NCBI RefSeq assembly: GCF_000725485.1
Contig: NZ_JOAG01000065.1
Location: forward strand, 1 to 39,072
DNA from: Nonomuraea candida
GTDB taxonomy: Bacteria; Actinomycetota; Actinomycetes; Streptosporangiales; Streptosporangiaceae
Length of the DNA stretch: 39,072 nt
Direction of reading: 5' to 3'
Part shown: one piece after another, positions 16,844 through 24,118 of the stretch
Layout of the letters: the number at the start of each line of letters is the position of its first letter
How positions within the stretch are numbered: position 1 is the stretch's first letter
Position numbers and translations under genes: made by a program
The notes under the pieces: generated by a model
The model's database searches: none
The model's input: only the letters and a program-made list of their open reading frames with translations
What the model was told of the DNA's origin: nothing

Positions 16844-17029
16844 ATGAACGACACGGCAGGCCGCCCCACCGTCGTCCTGGACAACGGTGTCGTCGGCAGG
16901 GTCATGCTGACCCATCCGTCCCGGTGCGACCTGGTGCTCGTGCTCGGCATGGACGGGACCCTGCTGAGCTGCCGGCTCGACGACATCGCGTGCGTGGTCG
17001 GGGGCCAGCCCCTCTGCCGCGACGGCTGA
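16844..17029 (+). CDS. Small hypothetical protein, 61 residues
   Basis: An ATG at 16844 follows GAGAGGAG (16826-16833) and opens a 61-residue frame (MNDTAGRPTVVLDNG to QPLCRDG). I recognise no family. The composition is that of a small soluble beta-rich protein, with a hydrophobic LVLVLGMDGTL core and two cysteines. The frame continues upstream without a good start. The 272-bp region before it, 16572-16843, separates it from the divergent methyltransferase and contains only a short inverted repeat (CGCAT-GACCG-ATGCG near 16750). The ribosome binding site supports a real gene, but its size and isolation leave doubt. Confidence 0.55.
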   Translation: MNDTAGRPTVVLDNGVVGRVMLTHPSRCDLVLVLGMDGTLLSCRLDDIACVVGGQPLCRDG

Positions 17030-17077
17030 CCGCCGCCCCGGCGCGCGCGGGCCGGGCGTGAGCGGGCGGGCGGCAGG

Positions 17078-18178
17078 TCAGGCGCGGTTGACGATCTCGC
17101 TGAAGGTCGCGGCCGCGGTGAAGTCGTTGGTGAGCCGGTTCTTGGTGAGCGCGAACGTGGTGCCGGTCTCCTTGTCGGCCCAGGCCGTGCTGCCGCCCGC
17201 GCCGCCGATCCCGAACACGTTCGGCGTCTGCTCGGGGGTCGAGCCCGGCGCGCCGATGTTGAACCCGAGCCCCCACGCCGACGGCATGCCGAAGACCTCG
17301 TCCACGCCGCTCGACACGACGGCCGTGACCTCGTTCAGCCGCTCGGCCGAGATCAGCCGCGTCCCGTCCACCTCGCCGAGCAGCGCCGCGTACAGGCGGG
17401 CGATGGCCCTGGCGGAGGTCTTGCCGCCGGCGGGGATGTCGGCCGACAGGTAGTCGGGCCGGTTGCCGAGGTCGGCGCCGGGCATCAGCGCCATCGGCGC
17501 GGCCTTGAACATCGGCAGGTCGGCCGGCATCTCGCCCCACTCGGACATGTCCATGGGGGCGTCCTCCAGCCGGGCCAGCCGGGCGTGCTCCTTCTCCGGC
17601 ATCCCGAAGTAGAGCTCGTCGGCGATCCCCAGCGGCCCCGCCACGTCCTCGGCGAGCACCTGCGAGATGGGCTTGCCGGTCACCCGCCGGACGATCTCGC
17701 CGACCAGGAACCCGAACGTGTAGGCGTGGTAGCCCATCTTGGTGCCCGGCTCCCACCACAGCTCGGCCTCCTCCAGCGCGGCGGTCATCCTGCCCCAGTC
17801 GCAGACGTCCTCGGGCGTGGTGTCGAGCGGCACCCCGGGCACGCCCGCCGTGTGCGAGAGCACGTGCCGTACGGTGACGGCCTCCTTGCCGTGCCGCCCG
17901 AACTCCGGCCACAGCTCGGCCACCCGGGTGTCGTAGCCGAACAGCCCCCGCTCGGCCAGCACGTGCGCGACCGCCGAGGTGGCGCCCTTGCCGATGGAGA
18001 AGTTGTAGAAGGGCGTGTCGGACGTGACGGGCCGGCCGGTCCCGGGGTCGGCCACGCCGGCCACCACGTCCACGATCTGGACGCCGTCCCGGTAGACGGC
18101 CACCTGGAGGCCGCGCTCCTCGCCGGACTCGACGAGCTTGTCGGCCGCTTCCTGCACCTGCTGCTGAAGGTCGCTCAT
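17078..18178 (-). CDS. Cytoplasmic serine hydrolase, class C beta-lactamase / family VIII esterase type
   Basis: I place the start at ATG 18178, behind GGAGGG at the proper distance; an in-frame ATG at 18199 precedes that ribosome site. The 366-residue protein has no signal peptide (MSDLQQQVQEAADKL). It has the nucleophile tetrad S61-I-G-K64 (NFSIGKGA) and the second catalytic tyrosine Y150 in GYHAYTFGF, as in family VIII esterases, where YxN becomes YxxY-like. The C-terminal FGIGGAGGSTAW matches the third element. Lack of export suggests an intracellular esterase or amidase rather than a cell-wall enzyme. It is divergent from a TetR gene across a large palindrome, so it is probably the TetR target. 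Confidence 0.9.
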   Translation of the reverse strand: MSDLQQQVQEAADKLVESGEERGLQVAVYRDGVQIVDVVAGVADPGTGRPVTSDTPFYNFSIGKGATSAVAHVLAERGLFGYDTRVAELWPEFGRHGKEAVTVRHVLSHTAGVPGVPLDTTPEDVCDWGRMTAALEEAELWWEPGTKMGYHAYTFGFLVGEIVRRVTGKPISQVLAEDVAGPLGIADELYFGMPEKEHARLARLEDAPMDMSEWGEMPADLPMFKAAPMALMPGADLGNRPDYLSADIPAGGKTSARAIARLYAALLGEVDGTRLISAERLNEVTAVVSSGVDEVFGMPSAWGLGFNIGAPGSTPEQTPNVFGIGGAGGSTAWADKETGTTFALTKNRLTNDFTAAATFSEIVNRA

Positions 18179-18207
18179 GGTGTTTCCCTCCTTGTTCACC
18201 GCTGGAA

Positions 18208-18247
18208 CTAGACGGTACAGTACTCGTATCAGTACGGAACTGTCTAG
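18208..18247. promoter_or_regulatory. Large palindromic operator between serine hydrolase and tetR
   Basis: CTAGACGGTACAGTACT (18208-18224) and AGTACGGAACTGTCTAG (18231-18247) are inverted with 14 of 17 positions matching around the 6-base spacer CGTATC. It covers the middle of the 101-bp divergent gap, so a bound TetR dimer pair could block both promoters. A further half-site, TAGTACTGTTA, follows at about 18245-18255 toward the TetR start. Confidence 0.75.
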
Positions 18248-18279
18248 TACTGTTATGGCAAGCGAACGAGAGGGCGGTC

Positions 18280-18930
18280 ATGGCAGACGAGCAAGACGGC
18301 CGGACGGCACGCAAGCGCAGGCAGATCCTCGAGGCGGCGCTCCCCGTCTTCCTGCACAACGGCTACGTGGGCACCAGCATGGACGAGGTGGCGGCGGTGG
18401 CCTCGGTCTCCAAGCAGACCGTCTACAAGCACTTCACCGACAAGGAACAGCTCTTCACCAGCCTCATCATGGAGACCACCGGCCAGGTGGAGGAGCTGGC
18501 CAAGATGATCACCGCGGTCCTCGACGACAGCGAGGACCTGGAGAAGGACCTCGGCGAGCTGGCCCGCCGCTTCCTGGCCCGGATCATGAGCCCCGACGTG
18601 CTGCGGCTGCGCCGATTGGTGATCGCCGAGGCCGACCGGTTCCCCGACCTCGGCCGCACCTGGTACGAGCAGGGCTTCGAGCGCTCGCTGGAGACCATGA
18701 CCGCGACCTTCGCCCGGCTGACCGAGCGCGGGCTGATGCGCGCCGACGACCCGCGACTGGCCGCCGAGCACTTCGTCGGCCTGCTGCTGTGGATCCCGGT
18801 GAACAAGGTGATGTTCTCGGGCGGCGGCGCGCACTACACCGAGGCCGACCTCGAACGCCTCGCGGAGGCGGGGGTCGAGGTGTTCCTGCGCGCCTACGCC
18901 GCCCCCGGCGCAGGCCCGGCCGGCACGTGA
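18280..18930 (+). CDS. TetR-family regulator
   Basis: A 216-residue protein starting at ATG 18280 with GAGAGGG just before it. The N-terminal HTH is clear: RKRRQILEAALPVFLHNGY, then MDEVAAVASVSKQTVYKHF (about 34-52) and DKEQLF. The C-terminal half is the helical ligand/dimer domain of the AefR-like subgroup (RRFLARIMSPDVLRLRRLV). Its gene is divergent from the cytoplasmic serine hydrolase, with the 17-6-17 palindrome between them. It is probably autoregulated and a repressor of the hydrolase; the ligand may be the hydrolase's ester or lactam substrate, which is inference. Confidence 0.92.
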   Translation: MADEQDGRTARKRRQILEAALPVFLHNGYVGTSMDEVAAVASVSKQTVYKHFTDKEQLFTSLIMETTGQVEELAKMITAVLDDSEDLEKDLGELARRFLARIMSPDVLRLRRLVIAEADRFPDLGRTWYEQGFERSLETMTATFARLTERGLMRADDPRLAAEHFVGLLLWIPVNKVMFSGGGAHYTEADLERLAEAGVEVFLRAYAAPGAGPAGT

Positions 18931-18997
18931 GCCCGGCCTGCCCCTGAGCCCGTCCGGCACGTGAGACCGGCGCCCGGCTCGGACCCCGGGACGGGCG

Positions 18998-19807
18998 CTA
19001 GGTCAGATACCGCTTGAGCCCGGCGGCGAGGGCGGTGGCCATGCGCTGCCGGAAGGCGCCGTCGGACATCTTGGCGGCGTCGCCCTCGTTGCGCATGTTG
19101 CCGCACTCGATGAACACCGCCGGCCGCTTCGACAGGTTGAGCCCGCCCAGGTCGGTACGGCTCTGCAGGCCGTCGCGCGCCGTGTAGGTGGCGTACGGCA
19201 TCCCGGTGCCGGCCCGGTAGGCGTCGCGGATGTCGCGGCCGAGCCGGCGCGACGGCTTGATGACCTTGTCGTTGTGCCCCGGCAGCAGCCCCGGCGTGAT
19301 CACGTGGAACCCGTGCCCGCCCGGCGCGGCACCGTCGCCGTGGATGGACAGGACGGCGTCGGCCCTGGCCTCGTTGCCGATGGCGGCCCGCTCGGTGACG
19401 CAGGGCCCCACGCCCTTGTCGTCGGGCCGGGTGAGCACGACCTTCGCCCCCATCCCCTCCAGGATCGGCTTCAGCCGCGCGGCGACGTCCCAGGTGAAGG
19501 CGTGCTCGGGATAGCCGTCGTCGGTCCGGGTGCCGGTGGTGTTGCACGCCTTGCGGCCGTTGATGACGTCGACCTGGCGGTTGATCTCCTCGGGGTGCGC
19601 GGCGTTGCCGCCGTTGTGCCCCGGGTCGAGGACCACGGTCCTGCCCGCCAGCGGGCGGTCCCCGGTCGGCTGCGTGGCGGTCGGGGAGGCGGGCAGCGCC
19701 GCCTCGCGCGCGGCGGGCACGGCGCCGCCGCCGCATCCGGCGGACAGTCCGGACATCAGCGCGGCGAGCGCGGCCAAGGCCACGCGACCGGCTCGGTCAG
19801 CACGCAT
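18998..19807 (-). CDS. Lipoprotein N-acetylmuramoyl-L-alanine amidase (Amidase_3)
   Basis: The 269-residue protein begins with a lipoprotein signal ending in the lipobox L-S-A-G-C25, so it should be anchored to the outer face of the membrane. The Amidase_3 zinc site is complete: H64 (LDPGHNGG), E101 (GYPEH), H156 (SIHGDG) and the catalytic E234 (VFIECGNMRN). The length and paired cysteines (C88, C136) resemble the mycobacterial Rv3717 amidase. It cleaves the bond between muramic acid and the stem peptide, for cell separation or wall turnover. No SH3 or peptidoglycan-binding domain is attached. It converges on the TetR gene, and a weak stem (18970-18976 with 18992-18998) overlaps its stop codon. 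Confidence 0.93.
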   Translation of the reverse strand: MRADRAGRVALAALAALMSGLSAGCGGGAVPAAREAALPASPTATQPTGDRPLAGRTVVLDPGHNGGNAAHPEEINRQVDVINGRKACNTTGTRTDDGYPEHAFTWDVAARLKPILEGMGAKVVLTRPDDKGVGPCVTERAAIGNEARADAVLSIHGDGAAPGGHGFHVITPGLLPGHNDKVIKPSRRLGRDIRDAYRAGTGMPYATYTARDGLQSRTDLGGLNLSKRPAVFIECGNMRNEGDAAKMSDGAFRQRMATALAAGLKRYLT

Positions 19808-19917
19808 GGGACCGACCGTACCGGGACGGGGACGCGAATCCCAAGACCCCGGTGACCTGCGATTTCGTGTCGCGATCCGGGTTTTCCGCGCCGCCGGGAG
19901 GGTTAGGAATCGGCGGT

Positions 19918-21312
19918 GTGATCCGAGGTTACGCAGAGCAGCCGAGCCCGCGCGCGGGCGGGCGGATGACGTTGCGGGTGGCGACGGACGCGCCGTGGTT
20001 CCGGGTCGAGCTGCACCGCTGCGGCGACGGGCTGACGCTGTGCGAGAAGTCGCCGTGGCTGCCCGGCGAGGACGCGCCGCCGCACCTGCCCTGGCACGAC
20101 TGGGGCGAGCCCGGCACGGGGCTGCGCGGCGAGCCGCTCAAGCCGTGGCCGGCCTATCCGCTGCCGGTCCCGGCCGAGCCCGGGGTCTACGTCGCGGTGC
20201 TGGTGGAGGGCGACGACAACGGCGGCGACCTGACCGACCCCGACCGCACCACGGCCGACGGGCGCGAGGCCAAGGCCCTGTTCGTGGTACGGCCCCCGCG
20301 CCCGGCGGCCCGGATCCTCTACAAGCTGCCGCTGCTGACCTACCACGCCTACAACCTCATCGACGGCCGGGCCTACGACCCGGAGCGCGGGGACGGGCAC
20401 TGGTGCCTCTACAACATGCCCAGGCCGGAGGAGGTGCCCGGCGGGCTGTCCCCCGGGGTGGGGCTGCACCGGCCGGGCGGCGGGACGGGGGCGACGCCGT
20501 ACGACGTCTTCAACTTCGACCCCTACGACCCGACGCCGCGCCAGACGTTCGCGCACTGGGACGGCCCGTTCGTCGCCTGGCTGGCGCGCCGGGGATACGC
20601 CGTGGACTACTGCACCGACCTCGACCTGCACCGGGAGGGGCCGGCGCTGCTGGAGCCGTACCGGCTGCTGGTGAGCGCCGGGCACGACGAGTACTGGAGC
20701 GACGCCATGCGCGCCGCCGTCGCCCGCCACGTCGCGGGCGGGGGCAACGTGGCCTTCTTCGGCGGCAACACCTGCTGGTGGCGGGTGGTCTTCCACGACG
20801 CCGTCACCTTCTCCCGCGTCGCGCCCTGGCACGAGCTGGGCCGGCCCGAGAACGAGCTGACCGGGGTGAGCTTCCGCAACGGCGGCGAGCGCGACCGCGA
20901 CGAGCACCCGGTCCCGGTGGGCTTCCGGGTGCAGCACGCCGATCACTGGGTCTACGAGGGCACCGGGCTGTCCGACGGCGAGGTGTTCGGCCTGGCGGAG
21001 AACCTGGTCGGCTACGAGTGCGACGGCGCCGCCTTCGACCGCGCCGCGCCGCCGCCGCACGCGCCCACCGGGGCCGACGGCACGCCCGCCGGCTTCACGA
21101 TCCTCGCCGTCGGTGACGCCAGGGCGAGCGGCTGGGGCCTCGGGAACGGCGCCGCCACGATGGGCCTGCACACGGTGGGCCTGCACACGGTGGGCCCGCA
21201 CGCGTCCGGCGGCACCGTCTTCACCGCCGCCACCACCGACTGGCCCCGCGCCCTGGCCACCTGCCCGCCCGTCGCGCGCATCACGGTGAACGTGCTCGAC
21301 CGCCTCTCCTGA
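19918..21312 (+). CDS. N,N-dimethylformamidase large-subunit-like protein
   Basis: I use GTG 19918, with AGGA 9 bases before it; an in-frame ATG at 19852 is a poorer start. The 464-residue protein has an N-terminal beta-rich domain (RMTLRVATDAPWFRVELHR) and an alpha/beta domain. Family-typical elements are LLTYHAYNLIDG, FNFDPYDPTPRQ, LLVSAGHDEYWSDAMR and GGNVAFFGGNTCWWR, as in the C-terminal part of dimethylformamidase beta subunits. The known enzyme hydrolyses dimethylformamide with a Tyr/Tyr/Glu-bound iron and needs a small alpha subunit; none is encoded nearby. No signal peptide is visible. Near its end, VGLHT and VGPHA form a small tandem repeat. The true substrate is unknown, and many actinobacterial homologues stand alone like this one. 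Confidence 0.75.
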   Translation: MIRGYAEQPSPRAGGRMTLRVATDAPWFRVELHRCGDGLTLCEKSPWLPGEDAPPHLPWHDWGEPGTGLRGEPLKPWPAYPLPVPAEPGVYVAVLVEGDDNGGDLTDPDRTTADGREAKALFVVRPPRPAARILYKLPLLTYHAYNLIDGRAYDPERGDGHWCLYNMPRPEEVPGGLSPGVGLHRPGGGTGATPYDVFNFDPYDPTPRQTFAHWDGPFVAWLARRGYAVDYCTDLDLHREGPALLEPYRLLVSAGHDEYWSDAMRAAVARHVAGGGNVAFFGGNTCWWRVVFHDAVTFSRVAPWHELGRPENELTGVSFRNGGERDRDEHPVPVGFRVQHADHWVYEGTGLSDGEVFGLAENLVGYECDGAAFDRAAPPPHAPTGADGTPAGFTILAVGDARASGWGLGNGAATMGLHTVGLHTVGPHASGGTVFTAATTDWPRALATCPPVARITVNVLDRLS

Positions 21313-21381
21313 CCCGCCGCCGCCCTCGGCGCCACCCGCCGCTCCCGGCCCTCGGCGCCTGCCCGCCGCGCGGCCCGCCGG

Positions 21382-23058
21382 TCAGCCCGGCAGCGGCGGC
21401 TCCTCGCGCTTGCGGATCAGGTACGGCGGCATCGCCAGCGCGTGCATGCCGGTGGCCCGCAGCGTCTCGATCGAGTGCTCGGGCGTCTCCGTCAGCGGCT
21501 CCCCCGGCCCGTTGAGCGAGGTGTTGATCAGGACCGGCGTGCCCGTCCGCTCGTGCCACCTGGTCAGCAGGGCGTGCAGGAACGGCGTCTGCTCCGCCTC
21601 CACGGTCTGCAGCCTGGCCGTGCCGTCCACGTGCGTGATGCCGGGCAGCAGCTCGCGGTGCTCGGGCCGGACGGCGGCGGCGTACTGCATGAACGGGGCC
21701 GGGCGGTCCACCTCGAAGATGCGCCCGGCGTGCTCGGCCAGCACCAGCGGCGCCAGCGGGCGGAACCACTCGCGCCCCTTCACCTCGAAGTTGATGTAGT
21801 CCTGCATGTCGGGTCTGCGCGGGTCGCCGAGGATGCTGCGGTTGCCCAGCGCCCTGGGGCCCGACTCGCTGCGGCCCTGGTGCAGCCCCACCACGCGGCC
21901 GCTCTCCAGCAGCGCGGTCAGCTCGCCCACCAGGTCCTCCGGCCGCTCGGCGGACAGGCCGTCGGGCAGGCCGCGCACGGCCGCCTCGATCTCGCTCTCG
22001 TCGGGGTCGGGGCCGAGGAAGTCGTTCGTCCAGCGGAAGCGGCTCTCGACGCCGAGGCAGGCGATGAGCCCGTACAGGGCGCAGCCGACGGCCGTGCCGC
22101 CGTCGTGCGGGCTGGGCGGGATGAACACCTCGCGGAACGGGGACTCGCGGATGAGCCGGCCGTTGGCCGAGCAGTTCAGCGCGGTGCCGCCGGCGAAGGC
22201 CAGCGCGTCCAGGCCGGTCCTGGCGTGCAGCCAGGCGGCCAGCGCGGCCAGGGCGCGCTCGAAGGCGCGCTGGCCGGCGGCGGCCAGGTTCGCGGCGCGG
22301 CGGAACTCCTCGCCGCCCGGCTCGTAGACGAAGTCCTCGCGGCGGCCGAACACGGCCAGCCAGGCGGGCGGGATGTGCACCTCGTGGCCGCGCACGTCGA
22401 GGTCGGGCAGGCCCAGCGCGTCCGGGTCGCCGAACGGGGCCAGCCCCATCACCTTGCCCTCGTTGCCCTCGCCCTCGGGCCACATCATCTTCGTCAGCAG
22501 CGCGTAGAAGCAGCCGAGCCCGGCCGGCCGCGCCCAGTCGCCGTCCCAGAGCTGCTTGGCCAGGCACTCGACGCGCCCGCGCGCGCACCGGTAGAAGGAG
22601 GACACCTCCAGCAGCTCGCCGTCCGTGCCCGGCGGCAGCTCGACCTCCTCGGTGAAGTCCTTGACCCGGCTGCCCTGCGCGTCGATCACCAGCCCCGCCG
22701 CCTCCTCGAACGGCGAGGGGTAGAAGGCGCTGTAGAGGTGGGTGAGGTGGTGGGAGACCAGCACGATCCGGGCGCCGTCCTTGAGCCCGAGCGTCTCGCG
22801 CACCTCTTCCTGGTACGCCCCCACGTGCTCGATCTCGGTGTCGGAGGAGTAGCCCTCCACGACCAGGTCCACCGGCTCCTTCAGCAGCGGCATGGCGGGC
22901 AGGTAGCGGTCGGGGAGGTCGCCGAGGCGCCCCCAGTGGTGCTTGCGGCGGGTGACGCGCTCCTTCTGCAGGCTGTACATGCCCGACTCGCCCACCGCGA
23001 CAGCGATGGAACCATCCTGGGTGCGATTTATGCCGACGACTATGGGAAAGTCCGCCAT
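21382..23058 (-). CDS. NodU/CmcH-type carbamoyltransferase
   Basis: A 558-residue protein, the normal length for NodU-type enzymes that move a carbamoyl group from carbamoyl phosphate to a hydroxyl via carbamoyl-adenylate. The Kae1-like N-terminal domain has the metal-binding SHHLTHLYSAF (H103, H104, H107) and VIDAQGS. Later come FAGGTALNCSANGRL and the C-terminal ESGPRALGNRSIL and LNTSLN-like INTSLNGPGEP, all family signatures. At the N-terminus the usual GxxxxHDxSA reads GINRTQDGSIA, with Q for H. It starts at ATG 23058 behind AGGAGG, which lies in a predicted hairpin. Such enzymes usually sit in antibiotic or Nod-factor clusters; here no scaffold genes are adjacent, so the acceptor is unknown. 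Confidence 0.92.
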   Translation of the reverse strand: MADFPIVVGINRTQDGSIAVAVGESGMYSLQKERVTRRKHHWGRLGDLPDRYLPAMPLLKEPVDLVVEGYSSDTEIEHVGAYQEEVRETLGLKDGARIVLVSHHLTHLYSAFYPSPFEEAAGLVIDAQGSRVKDFTEEVELPPGTDGELLEVSSFYRCARGRVECLAKQLWDGDWARPAGLGCFYALLTKMMWPEGEGNEGKVMGLAPFGDPDALGLPDLDVRGHEVHIPPAWLAVFGRREDFVYEPGGEEFRRAANLAAAGQRAFERALAALAAWLHARTGLDALAFAGGTALNCSANGRLIRESPFREVFIPPSPHDGGTAVGCALYGLIACLGVESRFRWTNDFLGPDPDESEIEAAVRGLPDGLSAERPEDLVGELTALLESGRVVGLHQGRSESGPRALGNRSILGDPRRPDMQDYINFEVKGREWFRPLAPLVLAEHAGRIFEVDRPAPFMQYAAAVRPEHRELLPGITHVDGTARLQTVEAEQTPFLHALLTRWHERTGTPVLINTSLNGPGEPLTETPEHSIETLRATGMHALAMPPYLIRKREEPPLPG

Positions 23059-23061
23059 CCG

Positions 23062-23090
23062 GGTGCCTCCTGATCGTGATCAGGGGCACC
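23062..23090 (-). promoter_or_regulatory. Hairpin enclosing the carbamoyltransferase ribosome binding site
   Basis: On the minus-strand mRNA, GGUGCCCCUGAUC (23090 to 23078) can pair with GAUCAGGAGGCACC (23075 to 23062) with one bulged base and a tiny loop. The second arm contains the AGGAGG (23071-23066) that serves the ATG at 23058. In DNA the same sequence is a 29-bp near-palindrome and could instead be a regulator site. Confidence 0.6.
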
Positions 23091-23293
23091 GATACCCCAG
23101 GTCAGAACAAGTCGATCTCCCAACCGCGTAAGGGACACGTCAGCCTTGGCGGCCCTTCACACGACTTCTCACCAGCGGCACAGCCCTTTGATTCCCCAAA
23201 TACGGATAAATCATCATATTGGCCATTAATGTCGCCACCGTTGCGACTTGCGGACAAACGGGCCTTCCCCGGAGAAGATCTTCTTGATAGAAG

Positions 23294-23325
23294 TTTCGGC
23301 TGCGGCCACAAGCCGCCGGCCGAAA
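23294..23325 (+). other. Imperfect hairpin upstream of GPP34
   Basis: TTTCGGCTGCGGC (23294-23306) can pair with GCCGCCGGCCGAAA (23312-23325) with one mismatch or bulge around CACAA. The divergent gap 23059-23367 (309 bp) is less GC-rich than its surroundings. It also holds a perfect 12-bp palindrome, AGAAGATCTTCT (23273-23284), and TTTATACCGATAACG (23338-23352), which could supply a -10 for GPP34. No gene is evident in this gap. Confidence 0.4.
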
Positions 23326-23367
23326 GCCGGTCGTCCCTTTATACCGATAACGATCGGACCAATTCAC

Positions 23368-24000
23368 GTGTTAGCCGATGATTTCTTCCTGGTCTCCTGG
23401 GACACGACCGGCACGGGCAAACCCCGCCTGCACGTTCGGGGTCTCGCGCTGGGCCTGGCCGGGGCGCTGATCGGGGAGCTGGTGCTGCACCAGCGGGTGA
23501 TCGTGCGCGGCGTGCGGCTCGACCTGGTGGACGGCCACGCGGTACGGGAGAGCGTGGCCGACAAGGTGCTGGCCGACCTGCGGAATTCGCCGCATCATAC
23601 CGACGTGCGCACCTGGCTGGCCTATCTCGCGCAACGCTCGGTCGCAGAAGTGAGCGGGCGACTCGTGAATTCCGGGCTGCTCGAACCCGAAAATCGGAAG
23701 ATCTTCCGGCGCAGCCGGTCCCGGTTCTTCGCCACCGACTTCGGCCGGGCCATGTGGCCCGTGACCCGGCTGCGGCTGGCGCTGACGCGGTGCGGGCCGC
23801 TGGCGCCGCAGGACATGGCGCTGGCCACGCTCGTGGACGCCTGCGACCTGACCGACGCCGTGCTCGACGACCCCGGCAACCGCCGGGCGGCCCGCGACTA
23901 CCTGACCACCCTGCTGGCCACCATGCCCCAGCCGCTGCGCGACCTGAGCCACCAGGTGTACGCCGCCGCGGGCGACGCCGTCCTCACCTACCGCACGTAA
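23368..24000 (+). CDS. GPP34 (Golgi phosphoprotein 3) family protein
   Basis: With GTG 23368 the protein has 210 residues and starts LADDFFLVSWD, the usual GPP34 opening, followed by GLALGLAGALIGELVL. The middle has VADKVLADLRN and the signature SVAEVSGRLVNSGLLEPE with basic residues after it (RRSRSRFF). The GPP34 fold binds phosphoinositide lipids in eukaryotic GOLPH3; the many actinobacterial copies have no assigned role. The earlier in-frame ATG at 23248 would encode a region of non-coding character. No strong ribosome binding site precedes the GTG. It is divergent from the carbamoyltransferase. Confidence 0.88.
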   Translation: MLADDFFLVSWDTTGTGKPRLHVRGLALGLAGALIGELVLHQRVIVRGVRLDLVDGHAVRESVADKVLADLRNSPHHTDVRTWLAYLAQRSVAEVSGRLVNSGLLEPENRKIFRRSRSRFFATDFGRAMWPVTRLRLALTRCGPLAPQDMALATLVDACDLTDAVLDDPGNRRAARDYLTTLLATMPQPLRDLSHQVYAAAGDAVLTYRT

Positions 24001-24030
24001 GACGCGCCGCACCCGCCTCCCCCACACCTG

Positions 24031-24088
24031 CCTCCCCCGCATCCGCCCACCCGCACCCGCCTCCCCCGCATCCGCCCACCCGCACCCC
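24031..24088. repeat. Two 29-bp tandem copies between GPP34 and the permease
   Basis: A C-rich 29-bp unit starting CCTCCCCCGCATCCGCCCAC occupies 24031-24059 and 24060-24088, with one difference at the last base. Related shorter steps occur before and after it. The 118-bp gap contains little else besides the permease ribosome binding site GGAAGGA (24110-24116). No hairpin is obvious. Confidence 0.8.
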
Positions 24089-24118
24089 CCCGATCCTCCG
24101 CACACCTCGGGAAGGACC

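Noticed and set aside
24031..24088. Possible CRISPR-like repeats
   Set aside because: The 29-bp units abut without spacers, and no cas gene is present; this is a simple tandem duplication.
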